From Dethiosulfovibrio peptidovorans DSM 11002 (GTDB lineage: Bacteria; Synergistota; Synergistia; Synergistales; Dethiosulfovibrionaceae), in NCBI RefSeq assembly GCF_000172975.1, contig NZ_ABTR02000001.1:2208501-2272500 (forward strand): 64,000 bases of DNA, read 5' to 3'. A model generated the notes under the pieces. It was not told where the DNA came from. It saw only the letters and a list, made by a program, of their open reading frames with translations, and ran no database searches. Of this stretch, positions 8,089-17,102 are shown one piece after another (position 1 is the first letter of the stretch; every line of letters begins with the position of its first letter). The translations under genes were made by a program, and so were the position numbers.

Positions 8089-9704
8089 AAAAAAACTTTC
8101 CATGGGTGCTTCTTTTCCTGGTTATAGCAGGCCTGATAGGCAGAGTCATAGTTCTTCAGATAAAACCGGATGAGAGGGTTGTAGAGAGGCTTGGAAATCA
8201 AAGCAATAGGTTCGGTAGGACCTGCTCAAGTAGAGGTCCTATCTTAGATAGAAGAGGCGAGCCTTTGGCGATCTCCGTCCCTACCGCAAGCCTGTATGTC
8301 GACCCCAGAGATTGGAACACCGATAACGCCGATAAACTCAGCGAGTGGGTCTCGAAAGAGAAGACGGCTATCCTGTCGTCGCTCAAAAGAGGCCGTTTTT
8401 ATTGGGTCCGGAGACAGATGGAAGACGAAAAAGCTAAGAAAATACTCGATATGGGCTTGGAAGGACTCCACGTTCTACAGGAGACGAAGAGGATATATCC
8501 TAACGAGACTCTTCTGTCCCACGTTTTGGGGTATTGCGATATAGATGGAATAGGATTGGCTGGACTTGAACTGAAGTGGAACGATGTACTTTACACTCCC
8601 TCCGGTTGGACTATGAAAACCAGAGGACTAAGAGATCCCACGATCGGTGGTTCCGAAGGTAGGGTTTTTTTGACAGTGGATCGTCGTATACAATACATTC
8701 TCGAAAAGCGACTTTCTGATATATCGGTCAGGGAAAAGGTCAAATGGGGTGCTGCTCTCTGTCTGGAAAGCAATACAGGGAGAATCGTTGGGATGGCAAG
8801 TTGGCCTAGTTTCAACGCTAACAAAAGGGCAACCTTGAATAACGATAACATGACTAACAACTGTATCGGCAGGGTCTACGAACCTGGGTCTACGTTGAAG
8901 CCTGTTATTGTGGCCATGGCGCTTCAGTCCAAACTAGTGGGAAGAAACTCCTGGTTTATAGATAATGGCAGGATCAAGGTAGCCGACGGTTGGATTTCCA
9001 ACTCTCATGGACGCGGAAAAGGCAAGATAGACCTCTCCGACGTGCTTATATATTCTTCCAACGTCGGTATGGCTCAGATCGGAATTAAACTCAATCCCTA
9101 CGAAGCCTACAGAGATCTGGAAGCCTGGGGATTCGGGAAAAAAACCGGAGTAGAGTTGAACGGAGAGGAAAACGGGTTATTGCTACCTCCCGAAAGATGG
9201 TATGGGGTAATCCCCGCTAACGTGGCTATCGGACAGGGAATAGCTGTTACGCCTATTCAACTGATCACAGCCTTCAACGCCGTAATAAACGGAGGAAAGC
9301 TGTTGCTCCCTCATATAGTCGATAGAGTAGAGGATGGAGACAGGAAACCCATATATCGCTCTGAAACGGTTGTCCTGAGAGATTTGCTTCCTCCGCATTA
9401 CGTCGATTGGTTCAGAAAGACGCTTCGAAGGGTGATAGTCGAGGGAACGGGCAGAAAAGCCGACTGCAAAGAGGTTAAGATAGGTGGGAAGACCGGTACC
9501 GCCCAGGTGGCTGTAAAAGGCGAGTACTCAAAGAAACGTATGGTAGCATCTTTCATAGGGTTTTGGCCTTACGATTCCCCCAAATACACCTTATTGGTTG
9601 TTCTTGGAGAACCTGGTCGAGGTCGATATTACGGAGGAGACATAGCCGCCCCGGTCTTCAAAGCTATAGTCGAGGACATAGAGAGATTGAATTCTGGAGA
9701 GTGA
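8085..9704 (+). CDS. ftsI: Division-specific transpeptidase FtsI (class B PBP, PBP3)
   Basis: Septal peptidoglycan D,D-transpeptidase, 539 aa. An N-terminal membrane anchor (about residues 5-24) is followed by the SRGPILDRRGEPLA dimerisation-domain motif. The three penicillin-binding motifs are intact: STLK at 269-272, SSN at 324-326 and KTG at 469-471. No PASTA domains are present, unlike the SpoVD/PBP2x group. The ATG overlaps the ftsL stop by 4 bases. Next to ftsL and upstream of murE is the classic dcw position. Confidence 0.95.
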   Translation: MKKNFPWVLLFLVIAGLIGRVIVLQIKPDERVVERLGNQSNRFGRTCSSRGPILDRRGEPLAISVPTASLYVDPRDWNTDNADKLSEWVSKEKTAILSSLKRGRFYWVRRQMEDEKAKKILDMGLEGLHVLQETKRIYPNETLLSHVLGYCDIDGIGLAGLELKWNDVLYTPSGWTMKTRGLRDPTIGGSEGRVFLTVDRRIQYILEKRLSDISVREKVKWGAALCLESNTGRIVGMASWPSFNANKRATLNNDNMTNNCIGRVYEPGSTLKPVIVAMALQSKLVGRNSWFIDNGRIKVADGWISNSHGRGKGKIDLSDVLIYSSNVGMAQIGIKLNPYEAYRDLEAWGFGKKTGVELNGEENGLLLPPERWYGVIPANVAIGQGIAVTPIQLITAFNAVINGGKLLLPHIVDRVEDGDRKPIYRSETVVLRDLLPPHYVDWFRKTLRRVIVEGTGRKADCKEVKIGGKTGTAQVAVKGEYSKKRMVASFIGFWPYDSPKYTLLVVLGEPGRGRYYGGDIAAPVFKAIVEDIERLNSGE

Positions 9705-9714
9705 TTACTCTACG

Positions 9715-11214
9715 ATGAAAAAAATCAATGAACTTGTCGAGGATCTTAGATCCTCCGGAATGGTATCGGCGATCGTAGGCCAACTTAGCGATGAAATCAT
9801 TAGTTCTATCGAGTTCGATTCCCGCAAAGTCACATCGGGAAGTCTCTTCTGTTGCGTGCCCGGACTCCATAACGATGGACATAAATTCGCCGTCGCTGCC
9901 GTAAAATCGGGAGCGGCGGCTCTGTTGTGTGAACATATTCCCGACGGAGTGAAAAAAGACGTGCCGATTATCTTAAGCTCGGACGCCAGAAGCGCATTGG
10001 GAGCGATAGCCTCTTCTTTTCACGACCATCCTTCGGAGTCTCTCTCGATGGTTGGAGTTACCGGAACCAATGGTAAAAGCACGACTACCTATATGATTCG
10101 GTCCATCATGAGGGGAAGGGGCAAGGTCGGTTTGCTGGGAACAATAACCTACGACGACGGGACCAAGGAAATCGAGGCAGATAGGACCACTCCGGAGGGA
10201 TCGGAGATACAGGCCTTTCTCTCCGAGATGGTCCGATCCAGTTGTAACGGTTGTGTTATGGAGACATCCTCTCACGGTCTTGCCCAGGGACGGCTGTCGG
10301 GATGTCTATTCGACGTAGCGGTCTTCACAAATCTAACTCCGGAACATCTCGACTTTCACGGAGATATGGAGCGCTATTTCGAGACTAAAAAGTTGCTTTT
10401 TACACAATACATGAAATATAACTGCAAAAAAATCTTTAACGTGGACGATCCTTACGGAAAGCGATTGCTGAGGGAATGTTCCGGATCCGATGTCGTAACC
10501 TATTCGTCCAAATCTAGCTCGGCTACGGTTACGGGGTCCAATATATCACTGGATGTAGGGGGGCTTTTCTTTGACCTCGCCATAGAGGGACGGGTTAACA
10601 GGGTTCGTCTGCCCCTGATAGGGAGATATAACGTCAGCAACGCCTTGGCAGCGGCCGCTGCCTGTCATTCCATCGGTTTTTCCTACGATGAGATCCAGCG
10701 TGGTTTAGAGAATATGCCTCAGGTACCGGGCAGAATGGAACGTTACCTTTTCAAAAAGAGAGGTTGCGCCATAGTGGATTACGCCCATACGCCGGATGCG
10801 TTGAGCAATCTCCTCTCAGCCGCCAGAGAAATATGTAAGGGGCGGCTTATAGGGGTCTTCGGTTTAGGTGGGGAGAGGTTCAGAGGAAATCGTTGGGCAA
10901 TGGGCGAGATAGCGGCACAAAAGGCGGACCATCTGGTACTGACGATGGATAACCCCAGAGGAGAGGATCCACTATCGATTGTCGAGGACATATTGGAAGG
11001 CGTCCATAAAGTAGATGGCAACAGCTACGATGTTATCATCGATAGAAAAGACGCTATATACAGAGCTCTGGATATGTCTAGAGAGGGAGACGTGGTGGTA
11101 ATCTCCGGCAAAGGGCCGGAAAATTATATCCTTATAAAAGGGAAAAAGACTCCCTATAGCGACTCTGAGTCGATAAGAAACTGGGGGAAATATCGAGGAA
11201 TCCCATGGAAATGA
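9715..11214 (+). CDS. murE: UDP-MurNAc-tripeptide synthetase MurE
   Basis: Adds the third amino acid to UDP-MurNAc-L-Ala-D-Glu, ATP-dependent, cytoplasmic. 499 aa with the Mur ligase ATP loop GTNGKSTT at 117-124 and the central motif ETSSHGLAQGRL. DNPR at 412-415 is the signature associated with meso-diaminopimelate selection, so the wall peptide is inferred to carry meso-DAP. It starts 10 bases after ftsI and overlaps murF by 10 bases. Confidence 0.96.
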   Translation: MKKINELVEDLRSSGMVSAIVGQLSDEIISSIEFDSRKVTSGSLFCCVPGLHNDGHKFAVAAVKSGAAALLCEHIPDGVKKDVPIILSSDARSALGAIASSFHDHPSESLSMVGVTGTNGKSTTTYMIRSIMRGRGKVGLLGTITYDDGTKEIEADRTTPEGSEIQAFLSEMVRSSCNGCVMETSSHGLAQGRLSGCLFDVAVFTNLTPEHLDFHGDMERYFETKKLLFTQYMKYNCKKIFNVDDPYGKRLLRECSGSDVVTYSSKSSSATVTGSNISLDVGGLFFDLAIEGRVNRVRLPLIGRYNVSNALAAAAACHSIGFSYDEIQRGLENMPQVPGRMERYLFKKRGCAIVDYAHTPDALSNLLSAAREICKGRLIGVFGLGGERFRGNRWAMGEIAAQKADHLVLTMDNPRGEDPLSIVEDILEGVHKVDGNSYDVIIDRKDAIYRALDMSREGDVVVISGKGPENYILIKGKKTPYSDSESIRNWGKYRGIPWK

Positions 11215-12581
11215 ATCCTAAAATCCATACCTGGTCTCAATATGCCTCGCTGGCAGAGGGTATGCTCAAAGGCGACGATGGCGAATTTTCCGGTCTTATA
11301 CGTGTGGACAGTCGAAAGATAGAAGAGGGAGACCTGTTCGTGGCTTTGTCAGGCAAAAACATGGATGGCCATGACTTCATCCTTGATGCCTTTTCCCGAG
11401 GAGCCCATTGCGCCCTGGTGAGTAGCTCTTGGGGGGAGAAAATAAGAGACCTTCCCGAAGGGATCCGAGTAATAGAGGTGGCGGATCCCGAGCAGGGGCT
11501 GATAAAAATAGCTCGTCATCGACTCAAAGGCCTGAAAAACGTGATAGCCGTAACCGGGAGCGTAGGTAAGACGTCCACCAGAGAGATGATATTTCTCGCT
11601 TTAGGAGGGTCTTCGTCAGGGGTCTACAGGGCTAGAAGCAGCCATAACACGAGAATCGGCTGCGCTCTTACCGTAGCGGAGATGCCGGAAGACACTTCCG
11701 TCCTGATCCTGGAGATGGGGACCAACCATCCGGGAGAGATCTCCGAGATGGTCGATCTATATCCTGTAGACACTGCGGTTATAACCGAAATAGCTCCGGC
11801 TCACCTGGAGGGGTTGGGTAGTTTAGAAGGCGTGCTTGATGCAAAACTTGAAATACTGGAATCCCCAAATTTGAGGAAGGTCATCTTTAACGGCGACAAC
11901 CCCATGTTATCCTCCGCCGTAAAGGAGAGGTCCTTTGGGAAGAACTGGCAAGCCCTATCGGTAGGGTCTTCGGGAAGCTATGTTTTGGAGGATATACGGC
12001 TCGAGTGGCAGGAACGTCCTGTCCTTTCCATGATCATCGGGGAAAAACAGGGGCGGAGCTCTTATGGAATTAAGGCAAAACTCACTGGGATACATAACGC
12101 CAGCCTGTTGGGAATCGCATGGGCTACCGCGGTGGAATTGGGCATATCGCCAGAGGAGGCCTCTATCAGATTATCCTCGATAAAACCCTACCATGGAAGG
12201 GGGGTCTTGAAAGATAGAGGCGGGATCCTGGTTCTGGATGAAAGTTACAATGCCAACCCAAAATCCATGGAAGCCTTGCTGGATCTGGTGGCTCAGAGTC
12301 CTTTCCCTAGAGAAAAAAGGCTCCTCATTCTCGGTGAAATGGGAGAACTTGGAGAAGGGTCTCTATCTCTACATGAGGAAATTCTTAAAAAAGCCCTACC
12401 ATTGGGGACGGTTTTTCTTTTTGGGTCGATGTGGATTAGTTTGAAGCCTCCCGTAAAGGTGTATGAGGATATTGAATCGTTATCCTCTGATCTAAAGAGT
12501 CTTCTATCAAAGGGTTATTTCATCGCCATAAAAGGGTCCAGAACCAACGGGCTGGAACGTCTGATGGAGATCTTTTCATGA
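11205..12581 (+). CDS. murF: UDP-MurNAc-tripeptide:D-Ala-D-Ala ligase MurF
   Basis: Adds the D-Ala-D-Ala dipeptide to the UDP-MurNAc-tripeptide. 458 aa with the MurF version of the ATP loop, GSVGKTST at 118-125, the SHNTRIG motif characteristic of MurF, EMGTNHPGEI, and LDESYNANPKSM near the C-terminal domain. The start lies inside the end of murE, and the stop overlaps the mraY start (ATGA). Confidence 0.96.
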   Translation: MEMNPKIHTWSQYASLAEGMLKGDDGEFSGLIRVDSRKIEEGDLFVALSGKNMDGHDFILDAFSRGAHCALVSSSWGEKIRDLPEGIRVIEVADPEQGLIKIARHRLKGLKNVIAVTGSVGKTSTREMIFLALGGSSSGVYRARSSHNTRIGCALTVAEMPEDTSVLILEMGTNHPGEISEMVDLYPVDTAVITEIAPAHLEGLGSLEGVLDAKLEILESPNLRKVIFNGDNPMLSSAVKERSFGKNWQALSVGSSGSYVLEDIRLEWQERPVLSMIIGEKQGRSSYGIKAKLTGIHNASLLGIAWATAVELGISPEEASIRLSSIKPYHGRGVLKDRGGILVLDESYNANPKSMEALLDLVAQSPFPREKRLLILGEMGELGEGSLSLHEEILKKALPLGTVFLFGSMWISLKPPVKVYEDIESLSSDLKSLLSKGYFIAIKGSRTNGLERLMEIFS

Positions 12582-13531
12582 CTATAGGCCTTTTGATGTG
12601 GGGGTTGGTCCTGTTTTTTTTCTCCATCCTAGCTCAATCCAAATGGATATTATGGTTGAAACACCGTGATTTTAAATTGGCCCAGAAAAGCTATGGTCCG
12701 ATGAGAGACGAACAAAAGGGCAAGACCCCGTCCCTTGGAGGGGCAATGTTTATGGTAATGGCGCTGCCGTCCATTTTGATAGGCTGGGCTTTAGGAGATG
12801 GTTATATTGGATTTCAGATAATTCTATGGTCATTGCCTCTGGCTTCCGGAGGGATCGGTCTATGGGATGATATCCTGAAATACTCAAAATCCTCTAGTGA
12901 GGGGCTATCCAGTCTGCAGAAGCTTTCAGCTCAGGTATTAATATCCCTGATTTGGTCCGTGGTAGTCCAAAGATATTTAGGAATCGCTATTTTGCCTGGG
13001 GTTTATATATCGCCTACGTTCTCGATTCTCCTTTGTTCCTTTTTTGTCGTCTCCATGCTCAACGGAGTCAACGTTACAGACGGATTGGATGGACTGGCCG
13101 CGGGAGCCTCGTCGATTTCGTTGATGTTCATCTGCACAGTAATATCGTCCGGAATCAGCGGAGCGGTAGCGGGACTAGCCATGACGCTCGGTTTTCTGTG
13201 GTACAATTCCTTCCCCGCCAGGATATTCATGGGAGATTGCGGTTCTCATTTTCTCGGAGGGCTTTTGGTCTCCATATCGGTCTGTGGAGGAGGACTGCTG
13301 TATGTTATCCCTGCTGGAGCTCTTTTCGGCGTCGAGATATTATCCGTGGCGATTCAAATAGTAGCCATAAGGGTTTTCTCCAAAAAAGTCTTTAAAATGA
13401 GCCCCGTGCATCATCATTTCGAACTATCAGGATGGAGCGAGGTGCAGATAGTTCTGAGATTCTGGATCCTACATATAGCCGGGATCGTCGTCCTTTTTCT
13501 GTCTGGAATTGGCCTTGGACTTCACTTTTAA
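12578..13531 (+). CDS. mraY: Phospho-MurNAc-pentapeptide transferase MraY
   Basis: Integral membrane enzyme making lipid I from UDP-MurNAc-pentapeptide and undecaprenyl phosphate. 317 aa with roughly ten hydrophobic segments. Family motifs are present: GKTPSLGG at the first cytoplasmic loop, NGVNVTDGLDGLAAG with the catalytic aspartates, FMGDCGSHFLGG, and the C-terminal MSPVHHHFELSGW. It is shorter than E. coli MraY (360 aa) but similar to Gram-positive forms. Confidence 0.96.
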   Translation: MTIGLLMWGLVLFFFSILAQSKWILWLKHRDFKLAQKSYGPMRDEQKGKTPSLGGAMFMVMALPSILIGWALGDGYIGFQIILWSLPLASGGIGLWDDILKYSKSSSEGLSSLQKLSAQVLISLIWSVVVQRYLGIAILPGVYISPTFSILLCSFFVVSMLNGVNVTDGLDGLAAGASSISLMFICTVISSGISGAVAGLAMTLGFLWYNSFPARIFMGDCGSHFLGGLLVSISVCGGGLLYVIPAGALFGVEILSVAIQIVAIRVFSKKVFKMSPVHHHFELSGWSEVQIVLRFWILHIAGIVVLFLSGIGLGLHF

Positions 13532-13549
13532 CGAGAGGTGGCAGTCGTA

Positions 13550-14911
13550 GTGGAAGATTTATTCGGTAAAAAAGTTACCGTATTGGGAGCCGGGATCAGC
13601 GGCGAGGCTTTGGCTTCCTCTGCGGTCAGGTCGGGAGCCTCGGTCTTTGTTACGGAAAGCAAAGCCGATATACCGGAAGATAGACGGCTTGGCCTAAAGG
13701 ATATGGGAGTCAACTTCGAGATAGGAGGGCATTCCTCCAAGGCCTTGGAGTGTGACCTCATGCTGGTGAGTTCCGGAGTTTCCCCTAAGGCTCCTTTGCT
13801 TCTGGAAGCGAGAGATGCCGGAATCAAGGTGATGGGAGAGGTAGATTTCGTGTTACCCAAACTGGACGGGAAGGTCGTCGTTGTAACTGGTACTAACGGA
13901 AAGACCACCACCACTTCATTGATCGCCCATCTGCTTGAAGTCTCCGGTCTTGATGCCTTAGCACTGGGGAACATAGGTTCGCCTCTAGGTGATTTCGCAG
14001 GTGAAAGAAGAGACGTCTTCGTGATAGAGCTGAGCAGTTTTCAACTCCACTGGACCGAGAAATCCGAGTTTGATATCTCTGTAATTACCAACATTGCACC
14101 GGACCATATCGATTGGCATGGGTCCTACGAAAATTACATTTCAGCCAAGAAAAAAGCCATCTCTCACAGAAGGGATACTGGGTGGTCCATCGTTCAGGAA
14201 AAGGATCGTTCCCTCCTAGGTGGGCAAAGCGATCCAAGGACCATCGGTTTGACTCTGGAGAACGATTTAAAGAAAGACGGTATATTTATAAACAATGAAA
14301 GAGCGATCGCTGTTATAGAGGGCGTTCGCCACGATCTTTTCATGTCGAAGCAAGTTCCTTTGCTGGGAGGACATAACATAGAGAACGCCGCCATGGCCGC
14401 AACTGCCTGTATATTGTCATCTTCCAGAAAAATAGATTGGTCCATGGGGCTCGCCTCCTACCAAGCCCCTCCCCATAGATGTCAGTTCATAGTGGAGAAG
14501 GACGGAATATCCTACGTCGATGACTCCAAGGGAACAAACGTTGCCTCCACTTGTACAGCCCTTAGGTCCATTCCTGGCGGAAAGGTCGTTATCCTGGGAG
14601 GAAAAGGGAAGGGAGAGAATTACCGCGAGTTGGCACTTGCGGTGAAGGATAACTGTAGATATGCCATATTGCTTGGAGAAGAGCGTTTTGCCATAGCAGA
14701 TGCCTTGAAAGAACAGAATGTAACCGACTGGCAGATGGTTGAATCCATGGAAGAGGCCGTAGTCAAGGCGTCCAGAAGGGCTAAAAGAGGGGACACTGTG
14801 TTGCTATCCCCTGCTTGCACTAGCTGGGATATGTACGGAAGCTACAGGGAGAGAGGCGACCATTTCAGTGGGTTGGCGAAAGCGATAGAGGGGATAGACG
14901 TAAAGTCGTGA
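13550..14911 (+). CDS. murD: UDP-MurNAc-L-alanine:D-glutamate ligase MurD
   Basis: Adds D-glutamate to UDP-MurNAc-L-Ala. From GTG 13550 the protein has 453 residues, with an N-terminal nucleotide-fold glycine motif VLGAGISGEA, the ATP loop GTNGKTTT at 114-121, NIAPDHIDWHGS, and SPACTSWDMYGSYRERGDHF near the C-terminus. GTG 13538 is four codons upstream; 13550 is preferred because GAGAGGTGG then lies at ribosome-binding distance. The stop overlaps ftsW by 4 bases (GTGA). Confidence 0.95.
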   Translation: MEDLFGKKVTVLGAGISGEALASSAVRSGASVFVTESKADIPEDRRLGLKDMGVNFEIGGHSSKALECDLMLVSSGVSPKAPLLLEARDAGIKVMGEVDFVLPKLDGKVVVVTGTNGKTTTTSLIAHLLEVSGLDALALGNIGSPLGDFAGERRDVFVIELSSFQLHWTEKSEFDISVITNIAPDHIDWHGSYENYISAKKKAISHRRDTGWSIVQEKDRSLLGGQSDPRTIGLTLENDLKKDGIFINNERAIAVIEGVRHDLFMSKQVPLLGGHNIENAAMAATACILSSSRKIDWSMGLASYQAPPHRCQFIVEKDGISYVDDSKGTNVASTCTALRSIPGGKVVILGGKGKGENYRELALAVKDNCRYAILLGEERFAIADALKEQNVTDWQMVESMEEAVVKASRRAKRGDTVLLSPACTSWDMYGSYRERGDHFSGLAKAIEGIDVKS

Positions 14912-16002
14912 GATCAGGAAGGGACCCTGTCGTATGGATCGTGCCCCTGATCCTTTCTGCCCTCGGAATAGTGGTGATATTGTCCTTGACCACGGTTAGG
15001 TTAGGGGACGGCTCCATATCGTTCGTGTTAGGGCAAAGACAGGCTCAGTGGTTGGCGGTTGCCTTGATATGTATGTTGATATCGAGCGCCTTGCCACTGG
15101 ATTTTTGGTGGGAACGAAGCGGGCTCTTTCTGTCATCATCCTGGATTCTTACCTGGTTGACATTGATCCCAGGCATAGGAACCGGCGGAGGCGGTGCTTC
15201 AAGATGGATCAAGTTAGGTTCCATCAGCTTCCAGCCCCTGGAATTGCTCGTTTTTTTTCTGATGATCCACCTGTGTAAAATCTACACGAGAAAGAAGCTA
15301 AAATCCTTCAGGGCCTTCTCCTTGACGTTATTGCTGATATTCATCGCGGCTGTACCGGTATTGCTGCAACCCGACCTTGGTGGAACTTTGTTATTGTTTT
15401 TCCTTGCCATGGGAATCTACGTGCAGGCTTACGGTTTTCTTCTACCCCTTACGTCTGCGATCCTGCTGTCGCCCGTTTTCGTATTTCTCTCTCAGAAAGG
15501 CTACAGACAGAGGCGAATCGTCGCCTGGCTCGACCCTTGGTCCGATCCTTCCGACGTCGGATACCAGACAATTCAAGGATTGATAGCCTTTGCTAACGGT
15601 GGTTTCTGGGGTACCGGCTTGGGAAAGGCTGTACAGAGAAGTCGCTTCCTGCCAGCGGCTCACACGGATTTTGTCTTTGCCGCTGTCGCTGAGACTCTGG
15701 GGGTAATAGGAAGCGTAACCGTCCTATCTTTGTTCTCGCTTTGGTTTTTTCGGATTTACTGTCATTTTCGTCAGGCCGAGGATTCCTCGATAGCCTTGTT
15801 GCTGTGGGCAGGAGCTCTGTCTATAGCTATCCCTCTGATCATAAATATCGGAGGAATATCGAATGCCATACCGATGACTGGAATGCCTTTGCCCTTTTTG
15901 AGTTATGGTGGAAGCTCTCTGGTAATATCTTGGCTTAAGATAGGGCTCATCCTTAGAGCAATGAGAGAGTTATACGATGGAAAAAGGTGGGTGGAAGATT
16001 GA
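14908..16002 (+). CDS. ftsW: FtsW lipid II polymerase (SEDS family)
   Basis: SEDS-family peptidoglycan glycosyltransferase acting with FtsI at the septum. 364 aa with about ten membrane helices. Recognisable motifs are GGASRWIKLGSISFQPLEL, the cytoplasmic loop RRIVAWLDPWSDPSDVGYQ, GTGLGKAVQRSRFLPAAHTDFVF and the C-terminal GMPLPFLSYGGSS. The GTG start overlaps murD. The stop overlaps the murG TTG start (TTGA). Position within the dcw cluster favours FtsW over RodA. Confidence 0.95.
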   Translation: MRSGRDPVVWIVPLILSALGIVVILSLTTVRLGDGSISFVLGQRQAQWLAVALICMLISSALPLDFWWERSGLFLSSSWILTWLTLIPGIGTGGGGASRWIKLGSISFQPLELLVFFLMIHLCKIYTRKKLKSFRAFSLTLLLIFIAAVPVLLQPDLGGTLLLFFLAMGIYVQAYGFLLPLTSAILLSPVFVFLSQKGYRQRRIVAWLDPWSDPSDVGYQTIQGLIAFANGGFWGTGLGKAVQRSRFLPAAHTDFVFAAVAETLGVIGSVTVLSLFSLWFFRIYCHFRQAEDSSIALLLWAGALSIAIPLIINIGGISNAIPMTGMPLPFLSYGGSSLVISWLKIGLILRAMRELYDGKRWVED

Positions 16003-17066
16003 AAATAATTTTAGTCGCAGGAGGAACCGGTGGGCATATAACCCCGGCCATAGCGTTCGGAAACTCGAGAAGGGAAGCAGGAGATCAAGTCTATTACGTA
16101 TGTGGATCCAGATCGATGGAAAAAAACATATATGAAAACCATAATGTTAGTCCTTTTATCCTACCGGTAGAGGGATCGCCTTTAGGCATCAAGACTTTAA
16201 GGAGTGTCTTTGAAAGATCGTGGAATATGATAAAGTCCATCGCAATTATGTATAAAAAGGTCAATGAGATAAATCCCGATTGTTTAATCCTTTTCGGAGG
16301 TTACATCTCTTTTCCCGCCCTCGTCGTGAGCAAGTTTGTAAAGAGTCCCGTTTTTATACATGAACAAAACGTCGTTGCGGGAAAGGTATCTCGTATCGCC
16401 TCAAGATGGAAAGTACCTGTGGCTACTGGGTGGCACAAATGTAAGGGGGTAAAAGGAGTTTTCACAGGGACGCCAACTAGAAAATTTAGAAAATTATCTC
16501 GAGGGGCGTCTCTTGACGAACTAGGGTTAACCGATGCAGTCGGCGAAGAGGATCGTGTTATCGTGCTTCTTGGTGGCTCTCTTGGCAGCTCTAGCCTGAT
16601 CGACTTGGTATCGATCACCTCATCTATGGTAGAATTTGTAAGGTGTTTTTTCATCGTACTAGGAACCGACGAGGATAGAGTGGAGAATAAAGTGGCATAT
16701 CTTTCCAATAGATGGGATATGTCGCCAATTTACGGGGTAGCTGATATGGTTATCTGTCGGGCCGGAGGAGCCACATTGGCCGAGATAGGCGAGCTAGGCA
16801 TACCCGCCGTGGTAGTTCCCTGGGAGAAAGCCTCCGATGGACATCAATATGAAAATGCCCTGTCTTTTTTGGAGGATAAAAAGTCGGTACGAATCTGGAC
16901 TCCCCAAATGGGCATTGCCGAACTGGTAAAGATAATAGACGAGTTAGAGAACGATATTTCTCGAAAACCGAATACAGAATACGGCGAATTAAAAGAATTA
17001 AAAAACTCGACCGACGACGATAATGCAGTCTCGGCGTTGTGGCGATTGATTCTTTCGCATATTTGA
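15999..17066 (+). CDS. murG: UDP-GlcNAc:lipid I GlcNAc transferase MurG
   Basis: Peripheral inner-membrane enzyme that converts lipid I to lipid II. From TTG 15999 it has 355 residues starting MKIILVAGGTGGH, with the glycine loop at 8-13. The C-terminal donor-site region CRAGGATLAEIGELGIPAVVVP and the SDGHQYENA motif are intact. TTG 15999 (overlapping the ftsW stop, with AAGGTGG upstream) is preferred over GTG 15987. Base composition is slightly more AT-rich than in neighbouring genes, especially near 16,100-16,350 and 16,950-17,040. Confidence 0.95.
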   Translation: MKIILVAGGTGGHITPAIAFGNSRREAGDQVYYVCGSRSMEKNIYENHNVSPFILPVEGSPLGIKTLRSVFERSWNMIKSIAIMYKKVNEINPDCLILFGGYISFPALVVSKFVKSPVFIHEQNVVAGKVSRIASRWKVPVATGWHKCKGVKGVFTGTPTRKFRKLSRGASLDELGLTDAVGEEDRVIVLLGGSLGSSSLIDLVSITSSMVEFVRCFFIVLGTDEDRVENKVAYLSNRWDMSPIYGVADMVICRAGGATLAEIGELGIPAVVVPWEKASDGHQYENALSFLEDKKSVRIWTPQMGIAELVKIIDELENDISRKPNTEYGELKELKNSTDDDNAVSALWRLILSHI

Positions 17067-17102
17067 AGGGAGAGTCCGGCTTTGGAAATAAAGGAGATAA
17101 AC